Assembly: GCF_005144715.1 (NCBI RefSeq)
Contig: NZ_SWKR01000001.1
Coordinates: 372,001-436,000 of the forward strand
DNA: 64,000 nt
Source of the DNA: Sphingomonas baiyangensis
GTDB lineage: Bacteria > Pseudomonadota > Alphaproteobacteria > Sphingomonadales > Sphingomonadaceae
Reading direction: 5' to 3'
The position numbers were made by a program, and so were the translations under genes. Each line of letters starts with the position of its first letter. Position 1 is the first letter of the stretch. Below are positions 17,330-24,288 of this stretch, in pieces. The notes under the pieces were generated by a model. It was not told the DNA's origin. It made no database searches and saw only the letters and a list, made by a program, of their open reading frames with translations.

Positions 17330-18420
17330 GCGCCCTGCGCCACCAGCCTGAGCGATCCGTCGGCCGCCTCGACGACGCGACCGTCGACGCGCGCATCGGC
17401 CAGCGCCGCGGTCAGCCGGGCGGCCATGCCGGGTTGCAGCGCGTCCATGTCGAGCACCAGTTGCGCGCCCTCGAAACGCATCGCGCGCACCGCGAGCCCC
17501 GCCGAATGCGGCGCCAATGCGCCCGATACGCGCGTGACGAGCGGCAGGAACGGGCTGGCGCGCTGCGGCTCGGGGATCAGATCGGCGACCTGACCGGCGA
17601 AGTCATCTTCGGGCAGCGCGGTGCCGGGCGCGGTGAGCGCCACAAGCTCGCGCAGATCGTCGGCGCGGCGCTCGGCGATCGTGCGCAACATGATCGTATC
17701 GGCCACCGCGATGCCGGCATGGGCGAGCGCGCCCGCCGCGACGATCCATGCGATCCGCCGGCCATAGCCCATGCCCGCCGCGGCGCGGCGCCGCGCATAG
17801 GCGCCTTGGCGCAGATCGAGCGCGGGGCCGACGAGCCGCTGCACCAGCGGCGCGCCGGCAAGTTCGGCCGCTTGCGCGCCCATGTCGTCGGGCAAAGGCG
17901 CGCCATAGCCGTGGATCGCCGGTCGGCCGGCGGCATCCCACGCGGTGCGCAGCATCGGCGCGGCGAGCGCGAAGCCGGTGCCGTCGCCGGCGCGCACCAG
18001 CGCGCGTGTGTCGCCGAGCTCGACGGCCCATTCGCCCTCGCCCGGCCGTGGCAGCGCCAGCATGTCGGGGACGATGGCCGCATGACCCAACCCGGCCTCG
18101 TCGGCGGCCTCGACCCATGCGGCCATCACCGCGTGGCGCACCACGCCTACCAGATAGCGCTTTGGCGCGACTTCAACGCCCAATGCGATGTGTACGGCAT
18201 CGAGCGGATCGGCGATCGCATCCTCGATCGCGAAGGGCAGCGCCTCCAACCTTTTGGCATGGCTCGACAAAGGCAGGTCGACCGCCAGCAGCCGCACCGC
18301 CTCGCCCGGCACGAGCAGCGTTGCGGGGCCGCCGGGTTCGGCTATGATGGGCGCGGCACCGTGCAGGCTCCAGATGCCCGACAGGCGGTGTTCGGGGGCA
18401 ACAGGCGTGGACGGGGTCAT
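17326..18420 (-). CDS. gspL: Type II secretion protein GspL
   Basis: 364-residue platform protein linking GspE to GspM. The cytosolic actin-like domain (to about residue 240) has EAVRLLAVDLPL, RLEALPFAIEDAIADPLDAVHIALG and RYLVGVVRHAVMAAWV, the conserved GspL text. A hydrophobic segment (IAWIVAAGALAHAGIAVADTIML) is the membrane helix, then a periplasmic domain. Start ATG 18420 is a choice; no strong ribosome site is seen. It heads gspL-M-E and diverges from gspG. Confidence 0.87.
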   Translation of the reverse strand: MTPSTPVAPEHRLSGIWSLHGAAPIIAEPGGPATLLVPGEAVRLLAVDLPLSSHAKRLEALPFAIEDAIADPLDAVHIALGVEVAPKRYLVGVVRHAVMAAWVEAADEAGLGHAAIVPDMLALPRPGEGEWAVELGDTRALVRAGDGTGFALAAPMLRTAWDAAGRPAIHGYGAPLPDDMGAQAAELAGAPLVQRLVGPALDLRQGAYARRRAAAGMGYGRRIAWIVAAGALAHAGIAVADTIMLRTIAERRADDLRELVALTAPGTALPEDDFAGQVADLIPEPQRASPFLPLVTRVSGALAPHSAGLAVRAMRFEGAQLVLDMDALQPGMAARLTAALADARVDGRVVEAADGSLRLVAQGA

Positions 18421-18478
18421 GCCGGGGGCAACGCTCGCTTGTAACAATGCTTTCACGCACCGATTGGATAGGGCCGGA

Positions 18479-18949
18479 ATGCACATCCGTTTGAAACAGT
18501 TTCATGACAGCCGCCGCGTGCGCGCGCAATCGGTGCCGGCGGACGAAGCGGGACTGACGCTCGTGGAGATGATCGTCGTCCTCGCGATCATCGCGCTCGT
18601 CGCCGCGCTCATCGTGCCCAACGTGATTGGCCGGCCCGACGAGGCGCGCGTCACCATCGCCAATACCGATATCCGCACCATCTCGGCCGCGCTCAAGATG
18701 TACCGGCTCGACAATGGCCGCTACCCGAGCACGCAGCAGGGATTGCAGGCGCTGGTCGAGCGGCCGACGACGCCGCCGGTGCCCACCAGTTGGTCGGCCG
18801 AAGGCTATCTGTCCGATCTGCCGCAGGACCCGTGGGGCAACCCCTATGCCTATACGTCGGAAGGATCGAGCTTCGAGCTGAAGTCGCTCGGGCGGGATGC
18901 GCAGCCCGGCGGCGAGGGCCTCGACGCGGACCTCACGGGCAAGCAGTAA
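18479..18949 (+). CDS. gspG: Type II secretion major pseudopilin GspG
   Basis: 156-residue major pseudopilin. The prepilin signal is DEAGLTLVEMIVVLAIIAL, where cleavage after Gly would leave Leu, not the usual Phe, at position +1; Glu+5 is present. The core LKMYRLDNGRYPSTQQGLQALV and DPWGNPYAY are diagnostic of GspG. The leader is long (about 26 residues). First gene of gspG-H-I-C-D, reading away from gspL. The prepilin peptidase is not in this window. Confidence 0.95.
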   Translation: MHIRLKQFHDSRRVRAQSVPADEAGLTLVEMIVVLAIIALVAALIVPNVIGRPDEARVTIANTDIRTISAALKMYRLDNGRYPSTQQGLQALVERPTTPPVPTSWSAEGYLSDLPQDPWGNPYAYTSEGSSFELKSLGRDAQPGGEGLDADLTGKQ

Positions 18950-18956
18950 ATAGCCC

Positions 18957-19418
18957 GTGCGCGCGTGCGCATCCCGCCGCGAAGCCGGCATGACGCTGAT
19001 CGAGATGCTGATCGTGCTCGCGATCATCGCGGTGGCGGCGGGCGCGGTGACGCTGGGCATCGGCGCCGCGACGCGCGCGCCATCGGTGGAAAGCGAGGCG
19101 CGGCGCCTCGCCGAACGGCTCCAGGCCGCTGCCGACGATGCGATGCTGGGCGATGCGATGCTGGCGTTCACTGCACAGGAAGGCGGCTATGGCTTCGCGC
19201 GCTTCGACGGCCGCACCTGGTTGCCGTTCGAGGGCGAGGCGCTCGCACCGCACAGCCTGCCCGGCGGCATGACGATGACGCTCTCGGCGCGCCCGCCCTT
19301 CGTGCTCGGCCCCGACGGATCGGGCAAGCCGATGACCGCGGTGATCGAGGGCGGCGACCAGCGCTGGAGCGTGGTGTATGACGGCCTGACCGCCACCGCG
19401 CGGCCGGCGGGCGCATGA
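18957..19418 (+). CDS. gspH: Type II secretion minor pseudopilin GspH
   Basis: 153-residue minor pseudopilin with GTG start. The prepilin motif is REAGMTLIEMLIVLAIIAV (Met at +1, Glu+5), followed by a short beta domain with RLAERLQAAADDAMLGD as in GspH. It begins 7 bases after gspG and overlaps gspI by ATGA. Confidence 0.85.
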   Translation: MRACASRREAGMTLIEMLIVLAIIAVAAGAVTLGIGAATRAPSVESEARRLAERLQAAADDAMLGDAMLAFTAQEGGYGFARFDGRTWLPFEGEALAPHSLPGGMTMTLSARPPFVLGPDGSGKPMTAVIEGGDQRWSVVYDGLTATARPAGA

Positions 19419-19792
19419 CGCGCGACGCGCGCCACAACAGCGAAGCGGGTTTCTCGCTGATCGAGGCGCTGGTCGCGCTCGCCATCCTCGCCATCGCCAC
19501 CGTCGGCCTCGTCCGCTCGGTAGAGGCGCATATCGATTCGACGCGCGCGATGGAGCAGCGCGCGGTCGCGATGTGGGTGGCCGAGAATCACCTCGCCGAA
19601 CTCGAGGCTGGCGTGGTGCCGGCACGCGAGGTAGCGATGCTCGGGCAACGCTGGCGCATCGCCGTCGACGAGCGCGGCACCGACGACCCCGAGATCGCCG
19701 CCCTCACCATCCGCGTATTCGCGTCCGATGGCGGACCCAGTGCATCGCCGCTTGCATCGCTCGACGCTTTCCTCGACGCAGGCGGGCAATGA
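19415..19792 (+). CDS. gspI: Type II secretion minor pseudopilin GspI
   Basis: 125-residue minor pseudopilin. EAGFSLIEALVALAILAIATVGLVRS is the prepilin peptidase site and hydrophobic helix, and AVAMWVAENHLAELE is the GspI-typical sequence after it. Start and stop overlap gspH and gspC by four bases each. Neither gspJ nor gspK follows, although the three normally form the pseudopilus tip with GspI. Confidence 0.92.
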   Translation: MTRDARHNSEAGFSLIEALVALAILAIATVGLVRSVEAHIDSTRAMEQRAVAMWVAENHLAELEAGVVPAREVAMLGQRWRIAVDERGTDDPEIAALTIRVFASDGGPSASPLASLDAFLDAGGQ

Positions 19793-20589
19793 ACCGGCTG
19801 TTCGATCTCACCCCGTTGCAGACGCGCCGCACGCTCGACGTGGTGACGGGGCTGGTCGTGGCGTCGGTGGGCATCGCGCTCGCCGGGCTGACCTGGCGCA
19901 TCGCGGGCCATGCGGGGCAAGGCGCGATCACCGTGCCGTCGGGCGCGCGCCCAGCGATGGCGGTGCCCGATACGGCGGCCGCGATCGCGCTGGCGCCGTT
20001 CGGCAAGGCCGCGATCGCCGACCAGGCGCAGCCAACGGCGCTCGCTGTCGTGCTGAAAGGCGTGGTGTTCGCGGTGCCCGCTACCTTGTCGACCGCGTTC
20101 GTCTCGGAAAACGGCGCGACACCGCGGCCCTATCGCATCGGCGAGGCGCTGGCAGGGGCCACGATCGAGGGCATCCAGCGCGACCGCGTGCTGCTCAACA
20201 ATGGCGGCCGGATCGAGTTTCTGGCGTTCCCCGATCCCACGCTGGCGGCGAACAGCGGATCGACGGCACCGGGCGCCGGCCCCGCCGCGCCGGGTGCCAC
20301 GCCTGTCGCGACGGCCACCCCGATCGCCGCTTCCGCTCCGCCTCCCACCGCCCCGGCAGCCTTGCTCGGCCGGCTCGACGCATCGCCCACCGAGGGCGGC
20401 TACGCGATCGGCGCCAATGCCCCGCCGGGATTGCAGCAGGGCGACGTCATCCAGTCGGTCAACGGCCAGCAGCTCGGTCAGGGGGCCGCCGACCAGGCCG
20501 CCTTCGCCGCCGCGCAGCGCAGCGGTTCCGCCCAGGTCCAGCTTCTTCGCGACGGCAAGGCGGTAACGCTCACCGTCCCCTTGCGCTAG
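19789..20589 (+). CDS. gspC: Type II secretion protein GspC (with PDZ domain)
   Basis: 266-residue inner-membrane protein that contacts the secretin. After a transmembrane helix (about residues 18-36) comes the HR domain (ALAVVLKGVVFAVPATLSTAFV...YRIGEALAGATIEGI). A Pro/Ala-rich linker precedes the C-terminal PDZ domain (GYAIGANAPPGLQQGDVIQSVNGQQL). It overlaps gspI and stands 11 bases before gspD, as expected for the C-D gating pair. Confidence 0.92.
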   Translation: MNRLFDLTPLQTRRTLDVVTGLVVASVGIALAGLTWRIAGHAGQGAITVPSGARPAMAVPDTAAAIALAPFGKAAIADQAQPTALAVVLKGVVFAVPATLSTAFVSENGATPRPYRIGEALAGATIEGIQRDRVLLNNGGRIEFLAFPDPTLAANSGSTAPGAGPAAPGATPVATATPIAASAPPPTAPAALLGRLDASPTEGGYAIGANAPPGLQQGDVIQSVNGQQLGQGAADQAAFAAAQRSGSAQVQLLRDGKAVTLTVPLR

Positions 20590-20600
20590 AGAATCATCCC

Positions 20601-22685
20601 GTGCCCAGAAAGCCCCTGCTCCTTCTCGCGCTCGCCGCGACCGCGCTCCAGCCGCTCGGTGCGCAGGAGGCGCCGCCACAGGCGGGCGATATCGTCGTCA
20701 ACATGCGCGGCGTCGAGATCGCCGATGTGGCCGATCAGATATCGCGCCTCACCGGCCGCACGCTGATCCTCGATCCCGCGGTGCGCGGCACCGTGACCGT
20801 CACCTCGTCGCAGCCCTTGAGCCAGAACGGCGTGTGGGAACTGTTCCAGTCGGTGCTGCGCGCCAACGGCTTTGCGGCGGTGCAATCGGGCCGCGCATGG
20901 CGTATCGTGCCGCAGGCCAATGCCGTGCGCGACGGCGGCGTGCGCCGTTCGGGATCGGGGCAGGAACTCGTCACGCGGATGATCCGCCTGTCGAACGTGC
21001 CGGCGGCCGAAGCCGCGCGCATCGCGCGGCCGCTGGTCGCGACCTTCGGTTCGGTCGAGCCGCTGGCGCAGCCCAATGCCATCGTCGTCACCGACTATGC
21101 CGACAATGTTCGCCGCATCGAAGGGCTGATGCGCAACCTCGACGGCGGCGGCGGCCAGACCTATGCGACTATTCCCCTGCGCAACGGCTCGGCGCCCGAA
21201 GTGGCGGCGGCGATCGCGCAGGTGCTGGGCGACGATGCCGGCGGCGCGCGCGTGGCGGCCGATCCGCGCAGCAACATCGTGGTGGTGCGCGGCACCCCCG
21301 CCAGCGTCGCCGAGGCGCGCCGCATCGCCATCTCGCTCGACGCGCCCGGCGGCGCCACGCCGATCACGCGCGTCTTCCGCCTCAACTTCGCCGACGCCGA
21401 AAGCGTGACCGAGGTGCTGCGCGGCGTGCTGGGGCAGGAAGGCGAAGCGACCAATCCGGTGGCGCGCAGCCTGCAGGCACGCGGGCGCAGCAGCGGCGGC
21501 CTTGGCACGCGCAATCCCAACCCCACCGCGACGCTTGCAGGTCTGGTGAACCAGAACAACGCAGCAGGCGCTGCCGGGGCGCTGGGCGGGCTGGCCGGCG
21601 GCGGTGGCGGCGGGACCGGCGGCGGCAGCATCTCGACGGTGGGCGACAACCAGAGCGAGGGTACACCGGTCGGCTTCACCACGCCCGACCTTACGGTCCA
21701 GCCCGCGCCCGACATCAACGCCATCGTCGTGCGCGGCACGCCGAGCGCCGTCGCGGGCATGGAAACGCTGGTGGCCGAACTCGACGTGCGTCGCCCGCAG
21801 GTGCTGCTCGAGGCCGCGATCGCCGAGATCACCGGCGACGAGGCAGAGGCGCTGGCGGTGCAGATCGGCACCTCGGGCGCGGTGCTGAACCAGGTCGAGG
21901 GTGCGGCAACATCGTTCGGTTCGAACCCCGTCTTCGCCAGTCTCGGCACGATCCTCAACGCGCTCGACGTACCGATCGGCGCGGTGCTGGGCGAAGGGCT
22001 CACCGCCAATGTCGCCATCGGCGACGAATTCTCGATCCTCGTGCAGGCGCTTGGCATCTCGGAACGCGCCAATCTGCTCTCGAAGCCTTCGCTCACCGTC
22101 ATCGACAACAAGATCGGCGAGCTGGTGGTGGCGCAGGAAGTGCCGTTCATCACCGGATCGATCCTGACCGACACCGCCGGCGTCAATCCATACACGTCGG
22201 TCGAGCGTCGCGACGTGGGTATCACGCTGCGCGTGCTGCCGCGCGTCAATGCCGGCGACACGATCCGGCTCGAAATCGCGCAGGAAGCCTCGAACATCGC
22301 CCCCACGCAGGTGGCGCAGGCGACCGACCTCATCACCAATCGCCGCGCGGTGAACACGACGGTGCTCGCCGACAATGGCCGCACGATCGTGCTCGGCGGC
22401 CTCATCAGCGACGATTATCGCCGCCAGCGCAGCCAGGTGCCGATCCTCGGCGACATCCCGATCCTGGGCGAGCTGTTCAAGTCGCGCCGCGAATCGCAGC
22501 AGAAGCGCACGCTGTTCATTTTCCTCAAGCCCACGATCCTGCGGACCAGCGACGATGCCGCGGCGGTATCCGACGAACGCTATCAGCGGCTGCGCGGCGA
22601 GGAACTGCTCATCAACGAACGCCGCAGCCTGCTGTTGAAGCCCCCCGCCCCGCGACTGACGGTCGAGATCGACGGAATCTACTGA
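20601..22685 (+). CDS. gspD: Type II secretion secretin GspD
   Basis: 694-residue outer-membrane secretin. GTG start; signal peptide MPRKPLLLLALAATALQPLGAQ. The N0 domain (FNMRGVEI-like text, here IVVNMRGVEIADVADQIS) and N1-N3 repeats follow. A Gly/Asn-rich spacer (about residues 300-350) lies in N3, and the C-terminal secretin domain contains VPFITGS, the VERRDVGITLRVLPRV strand and VPILGDIPILGELFKSR. It ends with a 7-base overlap with the convergent GspC/N-like gene. Confidence 0.95.
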   Translation: MPRKPLLLLALAATALQPLGAQEAPPQAGDIVVNMRGVEIADVADQISRLTGRTLILDPAVRGTVTVTSSQPLSQNGVWELFQSVLRANGFAAVQSGRAWRIVPQANAVRDGGVRRSGSGQELVTRMIRLSNVPAAEAARIARPLVATFGSVEPLAQPNAIVVTDYADNVRRIEGLMRNLDGGGGQTYATIPLRNGSAPEVAAAIAQVLGDDAGGARVAADPRSNIVVVRGTPASVAEARRIAISLDAPGGATPITRVFRLNFADAESVTEVLRGVLGQEGEATNPVARSLQARGRSSGGLGTRNPNPTATLAGLVNQNNAAGAAGALGGLAGGGGGGTGGGSISTVGDNQSEGTPVGFTTPDLTVQPAPDINAIVVRGTPSAVAGMETLVAELDVRRPQVLLEAAIAEITGDEAEALAVQIGTSGAVLNQVEGAATSFGSNPVFASLGTILNALDVPIGAVLGEGLTANVAIGDEFSILVQALGISERANLLSKPSLTVIDNKIGELVVAQEVPFITGSILTDTAGVNPYTSVERRDVGITLRVLPRVNAGDTIRLEIAQEASNIAPTQVAQATDLITNRRAVNTTVLADNGRTIVLGGLISDDYRRQRSQVPILGDIPILGELFKSRRESQQKRTLFIFLKPTILRTSDDAAAVSDERYQRLRGEELLINERRSLLLKPPAPRLTVEIDGIY

Positions 22686-23107
22686 GCCGGTGCACCGTCA
22701 CTGCCGGGCATCGCAACGCGGACCTGCCGCCCGCCGCGCGCGAAGCCGGCGGCGTCGATCGCCAGCGATTGCAGCCGCCAGCCATCGATACTTTCGCCGA
22801 TCGCGAGCGTCCGCGTACTGCCGTCGGCGCTGCGCACCAGCGCCACCGCATCGACGTTGAGACGGCCGGCGATACCCACCAGTTCGGGCAGGTCAGGCAT
22901 CGGCTCGGGCGCAGTGGCGCCAAATAACGGTCGCGCGAGCGCCGCGTCGATCGGCGGCGCGGCTATCGCAGCCGAGGCCGGCTGCGCGGCATCAGCGGCG
23001 GGCGGAAGCGGAGAAGGCGTCGGCGCGAGCAGGATTGCCGCGGGGAATGCCGCAATCCAGATCGCCACTATCGTCGCTGCGATCGCTTCGGCCCGGTTCA
23101 GCGCCAT
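22679..23107 (-). CDS. GspC/XpsN-like HR-domain protein of type II secretion
   Basis: 142-residue bitopic inner-membrane protein. After a transmembrane helix (IAATIVAIWIAAFPAAILL) and a Pro/Ala linker lies LARPLFGATAPEPMPDLPELVGIAGRL-type text, then LAIGESIDGWRLQSL, which resembles the HR domain of GspC or XpsN. No PDZ domain. Its start lies within the last 10 bases of the GspM-like gene, and it ends against gspD. It could be a second C-type gating subunit; the family name is inferred by eye. Confidence 0.72.
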   Translation of the reverse strand: MALNRAEAIAATIVAIWIAAFPAAILLAPTPSPLPPAADAAQPASAAIAAPPIDAALARPLFGATAPEPMPDLPELVGIAGRLNVDAVALVRSADGSTRTLAIGESIDGWRLQSLAIDAAGFARGGRQVRVAMPGSDGAPAQ

Positions 23108-23556
23108 GCGAGCACCATTTCCCCGTCGAGCTGCAACGCACCGCCGGGCAGCGCCGTCAATCGCCAGCTTCGCCACTGTGCGCCGGGAACCCCTCGCACA
23201 ATGCCATCGGCAAGCGAGAGCACAGCCTTTTCCGGCCCCGACAAGCGCATCGCAAGACGCGCGACATGCGGCGCTGCGGGTGTCGCGGGTGTCGCCCGCT
23301 CGACGAGCACGCCGGCCGCTGCCGCTGAACGGCGCGTAACGGCGAGCGTCGCCGCGACGGCAGCCTGCGCGCTGCCCGTCTCCTGTGCTTCGGCCAAGGG
23401 GGCAACGGGCGCGCGATCGAGCGCTTGTTCGAGCCGGGATTGCGCGGCGCCCGCCTGTGTGCGCCGATCGAGCGCGGGCGCCAGCACCACGACGCTCGCG
23501 GCGATCGCCAGGACGCCGCCCGCCAGCGCCCCGGCCATGACCGGCCGCGCGATCAT
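23098..23556 (-). CDS. GspM/PilO-like type II secretion protein
   Basis: 152-residue bitopic protein: a transmembrane helix at residues 7-27, a helical stretch rich in Ala/Gln, and a small C-terminal domain ending LPGGALQLDGEMVLAWR, as in PilO/GspM-b proteins. Stop of the upstream PilN/GspL-like gene overlaps its start by 4 bases, and it overlaps the next gene by 10. Together the three look like a platform module additional to gspL-gspM. Confidence 0.65.
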   Translation of the reverse strand: MIARPVMAGALAGGVLAIAASVVVLAPALDRRTQAGAAQSRLEQALDRAPVAPLAEAQETGSAQAAVAATLAVTRRSAAAAGVLVERATPATPAAPHVARLAMRLSGPEKAVLSLADGIVRGVPGAQWRSWRLTALPGGALQLDGEMVLAWR

Positions 23557-24116
23557 CGTGCCGGCTCGCCGAGCGTCACCTCGATCGCACCCTCAACCTG
23601 CCGCTGGCCGCTGTCGCGCAGGCGCGCGGTCAGCGGATCGCGCCGCAACGCCGCGCGCAGCGTGTCGGGATCGACCGTCGCCACGGTCCCAAAGAGCCGG
23701 CCGTCGCCGTCGCGCGCCACTGCACGCAGCCGCGCCTCATCGGGCAGCGTGCGGGCCAGCGCGTCGAGCGTCGCCGCGAAACCCGGCACGCCTGAGGCGA
23801 TCGCCGCACGATCGGCGCGGTTCACCGCATCGGCGGCCAGACGGTCGCGCCCCGAGTTGCGCAGCTCGGCCGTACGCGCATCGATCCTCTCGGCATCGAT
23901 CATGGCCACTCCGGCACCGAGCAGCGGACCAAGCGGCAACCCCAGCGCGAGCAGCCATCCGATCCGTCGTGGCGGGACCGATATCGCTGGTCCGGCGGGC
24001 GCCGGGCGCTTGCCCTTCTCCCCGCCGCGTGGCCGTCGGAGCCGCGCGGCGGCAGCATCGAGCAGGCTCGGCGTCGAAGGCTCGGGCGCAGGATCGGCAG
24101 GCGGCAGCGACTTCAC
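23553..24116 (-). CDS. PilN/GspL-like type II secretion protein
   Basis: 187-residue bitopic protein with GTG start. A basic, Pro-rich cytosolic segment (residues 1-52) precedes a transmembrane helix (IGWLLALGLPLGPLLGAGVAMI). The periplasmic part contains FAATLDALARTLPDEARLRAV and ends QVEGAIEVTLGEP, the pattern of PilN or the C-terminal half of GspL. It lacks the actin-like cytosolic domain of the GspL at 17326-18420, so it cannot replace it fully. First gene of the trio. Confidence 0.66.
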   Translation of the reverse strand: MKSLPPADPAPEPSTPSLLDAAAARLRRPRGGEKGKRPAPAGPAISVPPRRIGWLLALGLPLGPLLGAGVAMIDAERIDARTAELRNSGRDRLAADAVNRADRAAIASGVPGFAATLDALARTLPDEARLRAVARDGDGRLFGTVATVDPDTLRAALRRDPLTARLRDSGQRQVEGAIEVTLGEPAR

Positions 24117-24217
24117 GCGTGCCGCCTACCCCGAAGCCGCGCGCGCGAACAGACCCGCCGGCCCTATGCCTTTCGCAATTCACCCGATATGCAGCGCGGC
24201 GCGCCCCCGACGCACGG

Positions 24218-24239
24218 ATGTCATATCGCTGCACGAAGG
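24218..24239 (+). promoter_or_regulatory. Possible Pho box upstream of phoX
   Basis: ATGTCATATCG followed directly by CTGCACGAAGG forms an 11-bp tandem resembling the PhoB box (CTGTCAT-N4 repeated). The first half matches well, the second poorly. It ends 49 bases before the phoX ATG, and PhoX is a classic Pho-regulon member. Confidence 0.4.
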
Positions 24240-24288
24240 GGCGTGCGTACGGACCCGCCGCTGGCGAGTCGGGGTAGGGAGACAGGTG

